40,451 nt of DNA from DSNY01 sp016861185 (GCA_030263275.1 SZOR01000027.1:1-40451); one strand, 5' to 3'; counted from the first letter of the stretch, positions 16,289 to 25,364 are shown. Notes: generated by a model not told the origin, from the sequence alone. Translations and numbers: made by a program.

Positions 16289-18103
16289 CTACCGGTCGCA
16301 GACGACGACGCGGTCGCGGCCCAGGCGCTTGGCCTCGAGTACCGAGTCGTCGGCCGCTTTCAGCAGCGCTTCGATCGAGTCCGGCGCGCTGCGCGTATCG
16401 GCGACACCCGCCGAAAACGTGCAGCCCCCGATCGCGGGCCCGTCGTCGCCGTCGGCCGCGAGCACGAACGCGCGCCACTGCTTGAGCAGCGCGCGCACCT
16501 TCTCGGCGGCGGCTTCCGCGTCGGTGTGCGGCATCAGCAGGCAGAACTCTTCGCCGCCGTAGCGGCAGGCGACGTCGCTCCTGCGGACGCGGCGCGCGAG
16601 CAATTGCCCGAACGCGGCGAGCAGGCGGTCGCCCGCGCCGTGGCCGTAGCGGTCGTTGACCGCCTTGAAGTGGTCGAGATCGATCAGCGCGACCGCGAGC
16701 GGCCCGCCTTCGCGCCGCGCGAGCGCGAACAGCGCGGGCAGCACCTCGTTCAGGTGCCGGCGGTTGTACAGTCCGGTCAGGACGTCGCGCAGCGCCTGCT
16801 GCTTCAGCTCCGCCTGCAGCGACTGCACTTCGCGCACCTTGCCCGCAAGCTGGCGGTTGATCGTCTCCAGCTCGGCCTTGGCGCGCTCGCTGCTGCGGCG
16901 GCGCGCGTCGATCGCGTCGCGCTCGCGCCGGATGCGCAGCAGCTCGGTCTGCAGCGAAGCGGCCTGGAAGCGCGCCTGCGAGGCGCGCTGCGCGCGCTCG
17001 ACGTGCAGCGTCTGCCAGACGCGCAGGTGGCGCAGCGCGGCCTGCGCGTTGCCGAGCTGCTCGTGCAGATCCGCCAGCGCGGCGAAATGCAGGCAGCGCG
17101 CGCGCAGGCTCGGTCCTTCGTCCGGCAGCGGCAGCGCGCGTTCGAGCAGCGCGACGGCGCCGGCCGCGTCGCCTTCCGCGCGCCGCAGCTCCGCCTCGGC
17201 CACCGCGAGTTCGATCCGTTCCTCGGCGACCGCGTCCTGCGCGAGCGCCGCGCGCGCCTGCTCGATCAGGCGGCGGCCGAGCGCCGTTTCTCCCGCGCGC
17301 AGCGCGGCGATCGCCATCGTCTCGAAGGCCGCGCCGTGCGCGCCGCGTCCGCTCGCGTCGGCCGGCAACGCGAGCAGCCGCTCGATGTCCGGCAGCGCCT
17401 CGCGCGGGCGGCCGAGATCGGTCAGGCAGACGACGCGGTTGACCAGCAGCACGGCGAGCAGCCGCGCGTTGTCGAGGAAGGCGCAGCGCTCGATGCCCTG
17501 CGCGATGTAGCGCAGCGCCTCGTGGTAGTCGCCGAGCTGGTACAGCTCGTGCGCGAGATTGCAGTACAGCACCGCGTCGAAGCCGTGGTTGCGCGTCGGG
17601 CTCGACTCGCGCAGCGCCTGGTACATGTAGGCGAAGGCTTCGGCCGAATCGCCGAGCGCCGAGTACGAGCCGGCGATGCCGTTCAGCAGCATGCCGCGCT
17701 CCTCCTGCCGCAGCACGCGCAGCCCGTCGGCGCGCAGCGGCAGCACGAGGTCGAGCGATTCGCGCGCGCGGCCTTCCATCAGGCGGCAGCGCCCGATGCC
17801 GACCTGCGCGAGGATTGCGCCGGCGCGCTCGCGCGTGGCTTCGAAGCAGCGTTGCGCGGCGGCCAGCTCCTGCACCGCCTCGCGCGGCGTCGCGTACCGC
17901 ATCCGGTGAAAACCGCGCGCGAGCCGCGCCCAGCCTTCGGCCGGGGCGTCGCCGGCGGCGAGCGCACGCGCGAGCGCCTGCTCGGCGAGCGCGAGAGAAC
18001 GGCGCGCGTCCGGGTACTGCAGGCGCCAGGCCCGGCGCGCCAGCCGCAGCGCCGGCGAAACGCCCGGCACCGTGCGTGCAGTGGGTGCTTTCATCGCCGT
18101 CAT
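16289..18103 (-). CDS. Soluble diguanylate cyclase with TPR-like sensor (TPR-coil-GGDEF)
   Basis: 604 residues. Residues about 20-380 are helical repeats of TPR type (for example NLAHELYQLGDYHEALRYIA). About 385-440 is a charged coiled-coil (RRRSSERAKAELETINRQL). About 445-604 is a GGDEF domain starting at DVLTGLYNRRHLNE. The active site is GGEEF (516-520), preceded by an RRSD product-inhibition I-site at the proper five-residue spacing, so it should make c-di-GMP and be feedback-inhibited. There is no signal peptide or membrane helix. The start is the ATG at 18103, or at 18094. It is divergent from the sugar kinase and upstream of glutamate dehydrogenase. The sensed signal is unknown. Confidence 0.92.
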   Translation of the reverse strand: MTAMKAPTARTVPGVSPALRLARRAWRLQYPDARRSLALAEQALARALAAGDAPAEGWARLARGFHRMRYATPREAVQELAAAQRCFEATRERAGAILAQVGIGRCRLMEGRARESLDLVLPLRADGLRVLRQEERGMLLNGIAGSYSALGDSAEAFAYMYQALRESSPTRNHGFDAVLYCNLAHELYQLGDYHEALRYIAQGIERCAFLDNARLLAVLLVNRVVCLTDLGRPREALPDIERLLALPADASGRGAHGAAFETMAIAALRAGETALGRRLIEQARAALAQDAVAEERIELAVAEAELRRAEGDAAGAVALLERALPLPDEGPSLRARCLHFAALADLHEQLGNAQAALRHLRVWQTLHVERAQRASQARFQAASLQTELLRIRRERDAIDARRRSSERAKAELETINRQLAGKVREVQSLQAELKQQALRDVLTGLYNRRHLNEVLPALFALARREGGPLAVALIDLDHFKAVNDRYGHGAGDRLLAAFGQLLARRVRRSDVACRYGGEEFCLLMPHTDAEAAAEKVRALLKQWRAFVLAADGDDGPAIGGCTFSAGVADTRSAPDSIEALLKAADDSVLEAKRLGRDRVVVCDR

Positions 18104-18251
18104 TGTCGGACGCGGTGCGTCCGCGTCAACACGAAGGCACAGCATCGCGGCGCGCAGCTTCGCCGCGCGCGCATAATGCCGCGCGAAGCCGCGCCCCGCG
18201 TTCCCGACGCAGCCAAGCGCCTGCCGCCGGCGGCGCTCGCCACGCCATCGC

Positions 18252-19181
18252 ATGCCCACCCCGTCTGCACCGCGCAAGCCCCGCGTGATCTGCCTCGGCG
18301 GATCGGCGACGATCGACCAGATCTTTCTCGTCGACGAGGTGAAGCAGCCGTCGGCGAAGATCATGGCCAAGGACTTCGTCGAAACCGGCGGCGGCATGGC
18401 GGCCAACGCCGCGGTCGCCGTGCAGCGGCTCGGCGGGCAGGCGTCGTACTGGGGCCGCGTCGGCGACGACGAGCCCGGCGACCAGGTGATCGCACTGCTC
18501 GCGCACGAGGGCGTGGACGTGTCCTCGCTGCACAAGCTCGCGGGCTTTCGCACCAAGCTCGCGAGCATCCTGATCGATGCGCGCGGCGAGCGGCTCGTCG
18601 TGTCGTCGCAGCCGCAGGGTTATCCGCCCGATCCGTCGTGGCTGCCGATCGAGCAGGTCGCGCAGGCCGATGCGGTGCACGCCGACACGCGCTGGCTCGC
18701 GGGCGCGCACCGACTGTTCGATGCCGCCGCGGCCGCGGGCAAACCGAGCGTCTTCGACGGCGACGGCGGCGATCCCGAGCAGGTCGCCGCGACCGCGCGG
18801 CTCGCGACGCATCCGTTCTTCTCGGAGACGATGCTGCAGGCGCTGGGTTTCGGCGCACCGGAAGCGGCGCTGCAGCGCGTCTTCGGCGGGCGCAACGTCG
18901 CGGCCGGCGTGACGCTCGGCGCCGACGGCGTCATGTGGTTCGACGGAGCGCGGATCCGCAGCACGCCCGCGCCGAAGATCAGACCGGTCGACACCCTCGC
19001 CGCCGGCGATACCTGGCACGGCGCGTTTGCGCTCGCGCTTGCCGAAGGTCGCGCGTTGGATGCAGCGATCGAATTCGCCACGGCCGTCGCGGCGATGAAG
19101 TGCACGCGCTTCGGCGGCCGTGCAGGCATTCCGCGGCGCGAGGAGTTCGAGCGTTGGTGGGCGCAGCGCCGGCCAGGCTGA
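18252..19181 (+). CDS. PfkB-family sugar kinase
   Basis: A 309-residue ribokinase-fold kinase. The N-terminal substrate motif ETGGGMAANAAVAVQRLGG (about 44-62) and the C-terminal catalytic motif DTLAAGD (247-253, base Asp253) are clear. The usual DTxGAGD has Ala instead of the first Gly, a mild deviation that leaves the anion hole and the base. It phosphorylates a sugar or nucleoside with ATP; the substrate cannot be read from the sequence, and no sugar pathway gene is adjacent. The ATG at 18252 precedes the first strand RVICLGGSATIDQ. It is divergent from the TPR-GGDEF gene. Confidence 0.9.
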   Translation: MPTPSAPRKPRVICLGGSATIDQIFLVDEVKQPSAKIMAKDFVETGGGMAANAAVAVQRLGGQASYWGRVGDDEPGDQVIALLAHEGVDVSSLHKLAGFRTKLASILIDARGERLVVSSQPQGYPPDPSWLPIEQVAQADAVHADTRWLAGAHRLFDAAAAAGKPSVFDGDGGDPEQVAATARLATHPFFSETMLQALGFGAPEAALQRVFGGRNVAAGVTLGADGVMWFDGARIRSTPAPKIRPVDTLAAGDTWHGAFALALAEGRALDAAIEFATAVAAMKCTRFGGRAGIPRREEFERWWAQRRPG

Positions 19182-19219
19182 GCTGTCGCGCAGCTTCCTC
19201 GATCGGGAAACCCGCTTCG

Positions 19220-19241
19220 GCCCCCCTTTGCGAAGGGGGAC
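19220..19241. repeat. Dispersed palindromic repeat, copy 2 (half unit)
   Basis: One hairpin only, CCCCCCTTTGCGAAGGGGG. It is followed by GACGAAGACGGACGCACC, which is the reverse complement of the GGTGCGTCCGTC flank found beside copy 5. So this is a truncated, inverted copy. It lies 38 bases after the sugar kinase stop. Confidence 0.75.
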
Positions 19242-19359
19242 GAAGACGGACGCACCCGCGCAGCGTGTGAAGGCAGATCCCCCGGCCTCTTGTTCGTGGC
19301 GGGGAAGTCGGGTCCGTACAACGAAGCGACAGGTTTTCCTTTCGCCGCTCGATCAATTG

Positions 19360-19388
19360 TTTACAAGCGATATTCGATAAGTTACTTT
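19360..19388 (+). promoter_or_regulatory. Candidate sigma-70 promoter for the GGDEF-EAL gene
   Basis: TTTACA (19360-19365), 17 bases, TACTTT (19383-19388), in the most AT-rich patch of the area and 59 bases before the start at 19448. The -10 box is only a moderate match, so the exact boxes are tentative. Confidence 0.5.
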
Positions 19389-19447
19389 AGCCGCCGTGCC
19401 GAACCTCACCCTCTCTGCTGCATGAGCGCAACGCGCCTGGTGGAGCT

Positions 19448-20830
19448 ATGTCTCAACCAGCCGCGTTGATCGAACGGCGCCACGGCGCCTCCCCGCACTC
19501 GGCGCAACGCCCGCGCGTCGTCGCGCATTCGGCGGATCCGGCCAACCAACCGACGGCGCCGAACCACGCGTCGTTCGTTCCGCCGGCGCCTTTTTTCGAG
19601 CGGGTGCAGAAGGCGACGACGCAGGTGCCGCCGGCGCTCGCGCTGCTCCTCATCGACATCGACGGCTTTCACGACGTCAACGAGATCTACGGCTACGCCG
19701 CAGGCGACCGCCTGCTCGAAGCGCTCGGCCAGCGGCTCGCGCTGCAGCTTCGCGTCGAGGATCTGGTCACGCGCATCGGCGGCGACGAGTTCGCCGTGTA
19801 CGCCTGCGACGTCGCCGATCCCGGCAACGCGGCGGTGATCGCGCGCCGCCTGCTAGCCGGACTGCGCCGCCCGTTCATGCTCGGCGGCCGGCCGTGTGCG
19901 CTGACCGCGCGCGCGGGCATCGCGCTCGCGCCCGAGCACGGCCGCGATCCGCGCGCGCTGATGCGCGCGGCGCGCAGCGCCGCACGCCACGCCAAGCACG
20001 CCGACCTCGACGTGGCGATGGTGCCGTCGCGCGCGCACGCGATCGCCGAAGAGCACGACGCGCAGGTCGGCCGCGAACTGCGCGCGGGCATGCTGCGCGG
20101 CGAGTTCAAGGTGCACTACCAGCCGATCCTGAACTTCGCGAGCGGCCGCGTCGACACGGTCGAGGCGCTCGTGCGCTGGCGGCATCCGACGCGCGGGCTG
20201 CTCGCGCCCGACGAGTTCCTGCCGATCGCCGAGCGCTGCGGCATGGCGCGCGCGATCGGCGCGCGCGTGCTCGACTACGCCTGCGCCAACCTGCGCGGCT
20301 GGCGTGCGGCCGGCCACACCGAGCTGCGCGTCGCCGTGAATCTGTCGGCGCGCGACTTTCGCCAGCCGGATTTCGTCGATACGGTGGCCGCGACGCTGGC
20401 GCGCCACGCACTGCCGGCGAGCGCGCTCGAGCTGGAGCTGACCGAACACGAACTGCTCGACGGCGCCACCGCGATCGAGCAGGCGGCCGAACTCGCGCGC
20501 CGCGGCGTGCAGCTCTCGATCGACGACTTCGGCACGAAGTACTCGTCGCTCGGCTATCTGCACCGGCTGCCGGTGCGTGCGATCAAGGTCGACCGCAGCT
20601 TCGTGCGCGACGTCGGCCAGTCGCCGGCGAGCGATTCGATCGTCTCCGCGGTCATCGGCATCGCCGGCAAGATGGGGCTGCGGCTGATCGCCGAAGGGGT
20701 CGAGGAAGTGCGGCAGCTCCACGAGTTGCGCCGCCGCGGCTGCCACATCATGCAGGGCTTCCTGTTCAGCCCGCCGCTGCCGGGCACCGCCGTCGACGGC
20801 TATCTCGCGAAAGCGGCGCGCACAAGCTGA
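19448..20830 (+). CDS. GGDEF-EAL dual c-di-GMP protein
   Basis: 460 residues with no membrane helix: a disordered N-terminus (1-45), GGDEF (about 60-200) and EAL (about 215-455). The GGDEF site (111-115) is intact and has an RVED I-site five residues before it. In the EAL domain the key residues are present: EAL (239-241), NLSARDF, the ELTEHE glutamate, DDFGTKYSSLGYL (Asp359, Asp360), KVDRSFV and AEGVEE. Both synthesis and breakdown of c-di-GMP are therefore possible; which dominates cannot be told. No PAS or receiver sensor is attached. A candidate promoter lies at 19360 and repeat copy 3 follows the stop. Confidence 0.92.
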   Translation: MSQPAALIERRHGASPHSAQRPRVVAHSADPANQPTAPNHASFVPPAPFFERVQKATTQVPPALALLLIDIDGFHDVNEIYGYAAGDRLLEALGQRLALQLRVEDLVTRIGGDEFAVYACDVADPGNAAVIARRLLAGLRRPFMLGGRPCALTARAGIALAPEHGRDPRALMRAARSAARHAKHADLDVAMVPSRAHAIAEEHDAQVGRELRAGMLRGEFKVHYQPILNFASGRVDTVEALVRWRHPTRGLLAPDEFLPIAERCGMARAIGARVLDYACANLRGWRAAGHTELRVAVNLSARDFRQPDFVDTVAATLARHALPASALELELTEHELLDGATAIEQAAELARRGVQLSIDDFGTKYSSLGYLHRLPVRAIKVDRSFVRDVGQSPASDSIVSAVIGIAGKMGLRLIAEGVEEVRQLHELRRRGCHIMQGFLFSPPLPGTAVDGYLAKAARTS

Positions 20831-20840
20831 GCGCACTGCC

Positions 20841-20931
20841 CTCCCCCCTTTGAAGAGGGGGGAGCGAGGGGGGATTCTGCGCCGCTGCATTGACGGGAGG
20901 AATCCCCCCGTGCCCTTTTCAAAGGAGAGCG
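20841..20931. repeat. Dispersed palindromic repeat, copy 3
   Basis: CTCCCCCCTTTGAAGAGGGGGGAG is followed by CGAGGGGGGATTC, about 25 bases, then GAATCCCCCCGTGCCCTTTTCAAAGG. The second hairpin is eroded (AAAGGAGAG instead of AAAGGGGGG). It begins ten bases after the GGDEF-EAL stop. Confidence 0.82.
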
Positions 20932-21006
20932 GACGAGCGCAAGCGCGGCATCGTCAGGCACGACGTGCTTGAGTAAAGTCGCGCGCTCGCACCACGGACC
21001 GTTTCG

Positions 21007-22521
21007 ATGGCACAGACCACCGACCGCGACGACGACGAAGGCGTCGTTTTTCCCGTCGGGCGCGACGGCCGGCGCAGCACGAGCGAAACCGGCCGCGCGA
21101 TCTTCGCCGACGCGCTGCGCGTGGTGAACCCCGAGGCGGCCGCCAGGACCGAACGCGAGCGCAACTGGCGCGCGCGCTACCTGGTGCACGCGCGCCGGCT
21201 CGTCGAGGAGGGCGCGGCTTCGCCCGCCGCCGCAAAAGCGATCGCACTCGCCGGCCTGCTGTCGGCGCAGCGCCGGCTGCAGTTCGCGCGCGACGGCGAA
21301 GTGCACACGCTCGAAGTCGCGCTCAAGCACCCGCGCGGCCGGCTGCATACGCATACGGTCGCCGGCATCAGCAAGGTCGGCCCCGCCCCGGTCGCCGTGC
21401 CCTACCGCGGGCAGGTGCTGACCGGCGATGCGCTGCGGCGGCAGATCGACCGCTGGGAGGCGGACGGGCGCGTCGAACCGTCGTTCGCGCAGGCGCTGTG
21501 GCGCGTGCAGGCGCATCCGGAATGGTTCGATCTGTCGGACCAGCGCTTCGCGCTGCTCGGCGCGTATGCGGAGATGGGGCCGCTGCCGTACCTGCTGCGC
21601 TGGCGCGCGACCGTCTACGCGGTCGATCTGCCGCGCGCCGACCTCTGGCAGCAGATGCTGCGGCTGGCGCACGCGGGCAACGGCGCGCTGTGCGTGCCGT
21701 GCGCGGCGCCGCCGTCGGGCGAAGGCGAGGTCGCACAGCGCGCCGGCGCCGATCTCGTGCGCGCAGCGCCCGAGATCGCCGCGTGGCTCGACGCGATCGA
21801 AGGGCCGCTGACGATCGGCGCGTACGCGTATCTGGACGGCGCGCAGCACGTTCGCGTCGCGGCGGCGATGGATGCGATCCAGGCGGCGATTGCCGCGCGG
21901 CGCGGCGATACGACGCTCGCGATGCTCGCCACGCCGACCGACGCGTACGCGGTGCCCGCGGCCGCGCTGCGCGCCGCGCACGAACGCTATGCGCGCCGCG
22001 GCCGGGCAGCGCGCGCGTTGCGCCTTGCCACGTTCGGGCGCGCCTTCGCGCGCAACGGCACGCCGCTGGCGACGATGCGGGAGACGAGCGATGCGGCCGA
22101 ACTCGCGGGCATCGTCGACGCGCTGGTCGCGCAGCAGGGGCCGAACTACGTGCTCGCCAAGCGCTTGCAGCACTGGCGCGCGCTGGTCACGCGCCAGGCG
22201 GGCATCCGCGTGTCGATTCACGTCGCGCCGCCCGCACTGACGCGTTCGGTCACGAAGAACCGCCTGCTCGCCGCGGCGTATCGCGCCGCGCACCGCTTCG
22301 GCGCCGAGGCTTTCGAGCCGTCGACCGCCGCCGCGCTGATGGCCGCGCTGCTGGTGCACGATCTGCGCCATCCGCAAGCGGCGGCGAACCCGAGCGTCGA
22401 ACTGGCGCATCCGCTGCAACTGCTCGCCGACGCGGCCTGCCACGGCGGGCTGTGGCGCATGCCATACGCGGCGCGCTCGGCGCTGCCGATGGCGGGGCTG
22501 CTCGGCCTGCTGAACGGCTGA
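21007..22521 (+). CDS. Conserved-looking protein of unknown function, Rossmann-like motif
   Basis: 504 residues; I do not assign it to a named family. It has no signal peptide or membrane helix. Residues about 180-210 read LLGAYAEMGPLPYLLRWRATVYAVDLPR, like a glycine-rich loop, a helix, and a beta strand ending in an acidic residue, which suggests a dinucleotide- or SAM-type Rossmann fold. A motif with paired histidines (RLHTHTVAGISKVGPAP, about 111-127) and the stretch SVELAHPLQLLADAACHGG near the end look conserved. Codon use and GC match the neighbours, so it is a real native gene. It lies between repeat copy 3 and the sigma-factor island, with no operon partner. Confidence 0.7.
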   Translation: MAQTTDRDDDEGVVFPVGRDGRRSTSETGRAIFADALRVVNPEAAARTERERNWRARYLVHARRLVEEGAASPAAAKAIALAGLLSAQRRLQFARDGEVHTLEVALKHPRGRLHTHTVAGISKVGPAPVAVPYRGQVLTGDALRRQIDRWEADGRVEPSFAQALWRVQAHPEWFDLSDQRFALLGAYAEMGPLPYLLRWRATVYAVDLPRADLWQQMLRLAHAGNGALCVPCAAPPSGEGEVAQRAGADLVRAAPEIAAWLDAIEGPLTIGAYAYLDGAQHVRVAAAMDAIQAAIAARRGDTTLAMLATPTDAYAVPAAALRAAHERYARRGRAARALRLATFGRAFARNGTPLATMRETSDAAELAGIVDALVAQQGPNYVLAKRLQHWRALVTRQAGIRVSIHVAPPALTRSVTKNRLLAAAYRAAHRFGAEAFEPSTAAALMAALLVHDLRHPQAAANPSVELAHPLQLLADAACHGGLWRMPYAARSALPMAGLLGLLNG

Positions 22522-22767
22522 GGCTTGCCCCGGAACGGCGCCGATACGGGTTCGTACCGAAGCCGGCCCACGCAGCGCACGGCGCGGAGCAGCGCGTACC
22601 TCCACCGGCAGGCGTCGCGCTTGCCGCCGGGGCGGCCGCGACCCGCCCCATCGTTGGGAGTGCCGGCGCAGCGCGCCGCCACTATCCTTGCGCGGCTCGT
22701 TCGAGACCGGATTCCGGCGAACCACACGGTGCTGCGCTAGCGCCGCGACCGGCGGCGCGTGCGCACC
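22522..22767. other. Intergenic stretch before the ECF42 island
   Basis: I see no gene, repeat or hairpin of note here. The stretch ends at the first ECF42-type promoter. Confidence 0.5.
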
Positions 22768-22794
22768 TGTCGATTGCGGGCGCCCTGAATCGAC
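22768..22794 (+). promoter_or_regulatory. ECF42-type promoter P1 (DGPF1-sigma operon)
   Basis: TGTCGA (22768-22773), 17 bases, CGAC (22791-22794), 31 bases before the DGPF1 start. It precedes the operon that includes the sigma factor gene, so it implies positive autoregulation. Confidence 0.8.
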
Positions 22795-22825
22795 TATCCG
22801 GTGCCCACTCACGACGGAGCACGCG

Positions 22826-23215
22826 ATGAAATACCTTTGCCTCGCTTACTACGACGAGAAGAAGTTCGACACCCTGTCCGCCGCCGAGCTGGAAGCGATC
22901 GGCCGCGCGTGCCGCCCGCACGACCAGGCGCTGCACGCGACCGGCCAGTTGGTCGCGCAGGCTTCGCTCGGACCGACGCGCTCGACCGCCTGCATCCGGC
23001 CGCGCAACGGCAGACCCGTCGTCACCGACGGCCCGTTTGCCGAAACGAAAGAGCAGATCGGCGGCTTCTTCATCGTCGAGGCGCGCGATCTGAACGAGGC
23101 GATCCGCATCGCGTCGAAGCACCCCGCCGCGCTGCTGAACGAGCAGCTCGGCTGGGGCATCGAAGTGCGGCCGATCGAATCGTTCGAAGCGCCGCAACGG
23201 CAGGAACGGAGCTGA
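22826..23215 (+). CDS. DGPF-domain (YCII-related) protein 1
   Basis: 129 residues, a ferredoxin-like YCII/DGPF fold. It starts MKYLCLAYYDEKKF and carries the name-giving motif TDGPFAETKEQIGGFF (about 70-85), then the second half EARDLNEAIRIASKHP and the closing strand IEVRPIESF. DGPF proteins have no established reaction; they are the standard genomic partners of ECF42 sigma factors. The stop overlaps the sigma start (TGATG at 23213-23217), so the two are translationally coupled. Promoter P1 lies 31 bases upstream. Confidence 0.92.
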   Translation: MKYLCLAYYDEKKFDTLSAAELEAIGRACRPHDQALHATGQLVAQASLGPTRSTACIRPRNGRPVVTDGPFAETKEQIGGFFIVEARDLNEAIRIASKHPAALLNEQLGWGIEVRPIESFEAPQRQERS

Positions 23216-24465
23216 TGCGCGAGGACACCGCCGAACGCGTGCGCGCGACGGTCGAGTCGATCTACCGCGCCGAGTCGCGCCGCGTATTCGCCACACTGGT
23301 GCGCCTGCTCGGCGACTTCGACCTCGCCGAAGAAGCGCTGGCCGACGCGTTTCGCGCCGCGCTCGAACAATGGCCGCGCGAGGGCGTGCCCGCCAATCCG
23401 CGCGCGTGGCTCGTTTCGGCGGGACGCTTCAAGGCGATCGACGGCATCCGCCGGCAGGCGCGCTTCGATTCGCTCGAAGACCACGCCGAACGCGCCGAGG
23501 CGATCGCCGACGACTCGCCTGCGCCGTGGGACCGGGAGGACATCGAAGACGACCGGCTGCGCCTCGTCTTCACCTGTTGCCACCCGGCGCTCGGCGCCGA
23601 CGCGCAGGTCGCGCTGACGCTGCGCGAAGTCTGCGGGCTGACGACCGAAGCGATCGCGCACGCGTTCCTGACGCCCGCGCCGACGCTTGCGCAGCGCATC
23701 GTGCGCGCGAAGGCGAAGATCCGCGACGCGCGCATCCCGTACCAGGTGCCCGCGCCGAACGAGCTGCCGCAGCGGCTCGACAGCGTGCTGCGCGTGATCT
23801 ATCTCGTTTTCAACGAAGGCTACTCGGCGTCGGCGGGCGAATCGCTGACGCGTCCCGATCTGTCGGGCGAAGCGATCCGGCTCGGCCGGCTGCTCGTGGA
23901 ACTGCTGCCCGAGCCGGAGGCGATCGGGCTGCTCGCGCTGATGCTGCTCACCGAAGCGCGGCGCGCCGCGCGCACCACGCCCGAAGGCGATCTCGTGCTG
24001 CTGGCCGACCAGGATCGTTCGCTCTGGAACCGCGCGCTGATCGACGAAGGGCTGGCGCTCGTCGAGCGCGCGCTCGCGTCGCGCCGCTTCGGCCCGTACA
24101 CGCTGCAGGCGGCGATCGCCGCGGTCCACGCCGAAGCGCCGGCGGCCGAGGCGACCGACTGGGCGCAGATCGTCGGCCTGTACGACGTGCTCGCGCGCGT
24201 CGAGCCTTCGTCGATCGTCGAGCTGAACCGCGCGGTCGCGGTGGCGATGCGCGATGGCCCCGCGGCCGGGCTCGCGCTCGTCGACGCGATCCTCGCGCGC
24301 GGGGAACTGACCGACTATCACCTCGCGCATTCGGCGCGCGCGGAGTTCCTCCGCCGGCTCGACCGGACCACGGAAGCGCGCGCCGCCTACGAACGCGCGC
24401 TCGCGCTGGCGAAAACCGAGCCCGAGCGGCGCTTTCTGGCGCGGCGGATCGCGGAGCTTGCCTGA
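23215..24465 (+). CDS. ECF sigma factor, ECF42 type with C-terminal TPR-like extension
   Basis: 416 residues, about twice a standard ECF sigma. Region sigma2 (about 15-85) has RRVFATLVRLLGDFDLAEEALADAF and the NPRAWLVSAGRFKAID helix. Region sigma4 (about 118-175) has LRLVFTCCHPALG and LTLREVCGLTTEAIAHAF. The extension (about 185-416, DUF6596-like, then TPR-like helices) has the signature VIYLVFNEGYSASAGE and ends in ARAAYERALALAKTEPERRF. No anti-sigma gene is adjacent, as is usual for ECF42, where the extension is thought to control activity. It is coupled to DGPF1. Seven promoters of one form nearby are its likely targets. Confidence 0.93.
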   Translation: MREDTAERVRATVESIYRAESRRVFATLVRLLGDFDLAEEALADAFRAALEQWPREGVPANPRAWLVSAGRFKAIDGIRRQARFDSLEDHAERAEAIADDSPAPWDREDIEDDRLRLVFTCCHPALGADAQVALTLREVCGLTTEAIAHAFLTPAPTLAQRIVRAKAKIRDARIPYQVPAPNELPQRLDSVLRVIYLVFNEGYSASAGESLTRPDLSGEAIRLGRLLVELLPEPEAIGLLALMLLTEARRAARTTPEGDLVLLADQDRSLWNRALIDEGLALVERALASRRFGPYTLQAAIAAVHAEAPAAEATDWAQIVGLYDVLARVEPSSIVELNRAVAVAMRDGPAAGLALVDAILARGELTDYHLAHSARAEFLRRLDRTTEARAAYERALALAKTEPERRFLARRIAELA

Positions 24466-24492
24466 CGTCGACGCGCGGATCGCCCGTTCGAC
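24466..24492 (+). promoter_or_regulatory. ECF42-type promoter P2 (DGPF2-DUF1428)
   Basis: CGTCGA (24466-24471), 17 bases, CGAC (24489-24492), starting immediately after the sigma stop codon and 36 bases before the DGPF2 start. The -10 context CCCGTTCGAC is shared with promoters at 30861, 35825 and 37312. Confidence 0.78.
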
Positions 24493-24528
24493 GATGATCA
24501 CGAACCATCGAACCAAGGAGCCGGACCG

Positions 24529-24897
24529 ATGAAATACCTGTGCCTCGTGTACCTCGACGAAAAGCGCCTGCCCGAACTGCCCGACGAGGACTGCGTCGCC
24601 TACGACACGGCGATCCGCACGAGCGGCCATTGCATCGCCTCCGAGGCGCTGGAGTCGGTGGCGACCGCGACGACCGTGCGCGTGCGCGACGGCAAGGTGT
24701 CGATCACCGACGGGCCCTTCGCGGAAACGAAGGAGCAGCTCGCCGGCTTCTACATGATCGAAGCGAAGGACCTGGACGAGGCGATCAAGCTCGCCGCCGG
24801 CATTCCGCCCGCGCGCGTCGGCTCGATCGAAGTACGGCCGATCCGCCCGATCCGCGAGACGGTCGCCGTCGCAGCGGCGAAAGAGCGCGCACGGTAA
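24529..24897 (+). CDS. DGPF-domain (YCII-related) protein 2
   Basis: 122 residues, close kin of DGPF1: start MKYLCLVYLDEKRLPEL, motif TDGPFAETKEQLAGFYMIEA (about 63-82), closing strand IEVRPIRPI. The reaction is unknown. It follows the sigma gene by 63 bases and has its own ECF42-type promoter, so it can be expressed separately from the sigma operon. The DUF1428 gene follows after a short palindrome, probably in the same transcript. Confidence 0.92.
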   Translation: MKYLCLVYLDEKRLPELPDEDCVAYDTAIRTSGHCIASEALESVATATTVRVRDGKVSITDGPFAETKEQLAGFYMIEAKDLDEAIKLAAGIPPARVGSIEVRPIRPIRETVAVAAAKERAR

Positions 24898-24906
24898 ACC
24901 GGTCTC

Positions 24907-24926
24907 GTCCCGGCGCAGGCCGGGAC
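24907..24926. repeat. Short intergenic palindrome
   Basis: GTCCCGG (24907-24913) pairs with CCGGGAC (24920-24926) around CGCAGG. This is the common proteobacterial CCCGGCGNAGGCCGGG repeat. It lies between DGPF2 and the DUF1428 gene and might weaken read-through. Confidence 0.7.
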
Positions 24927-24952
24927 CCAAGTTCCCTGCGAGGAGAACCAGA

Positions 24953-25315
24953 ATGCCCAAATACGCCGACGGTTTCCTGTTGCCCGTGCCCAAGAAGAAC
25001 CTCGCCGCCTACCGGCGCATCGCGCGGCTGGCGGGCAAGGTATGGCGCGAACACGGCGCACTCGACTACAAGGAGTGCGCGGGCGACGACATGAACGTGA
25101 AGTTCGGCGTGCCGTTTCCGCGCCAGCTGAAGCTGAAGCCCGGCGAAGTGCCGGTTTTCTCGTGGATCCTGTTCAAGTCGCGCAAGGATCGCGATCGCGT
25201 CAACGCGGCCGTGATGAAGGACCCGCGGCTGGCAAAGATGATGGATCCGAAGGCGATGCCGTTCGACGTCAAGCGCATGGTGTACGGCGGTTTCACCGTA
25301 TTCGTCGATCTGTGA
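24953..25315 (+). CDS. DUF1428 family protein (YbaA-like)
   Basis: 120 residues that match the DUF1428 fold: start MPKYADGFLLPVPKKNLAAY, middle FSWILFKSRKDRDRVNAAVM and end MPFDVKRMVYGGFTVFVDL, close to E. coli YbaA in plan. These are small dimeric ferredoxin-like proteins of unknown function, the same broad fold class as DGPF proteins. The start has AGGAG at proper spacing. It sits 55 bases after DGPF2 and probably depends on promoter P2. It ends facing the MFS gene. Confidence 0.9.
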   Translation: MPKYADGFLLPVPKKNLAAYRRIARLAGKVWREHGALDYKECAGDDMNVKFGVPFPRQLKLKPGEVPVFSWILFKSRKDRDRVNAAVMKDPRLAKMMDPKAMPFDVKRMVYGGFTVFVDL

Positions 25316-25364
25316 CCGGCGGGTCCGACCCATCGTCGCTTGCCCGCCGAGGCGCGGTGCCCGG

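Noticed and set aside
16139..19270. 1043-residue plus-strand ORF across the GGDEF and sugar kinase genes
   Set aside because: It is arginine-rich shadow sequence running over two well-recognised genes on both strands.
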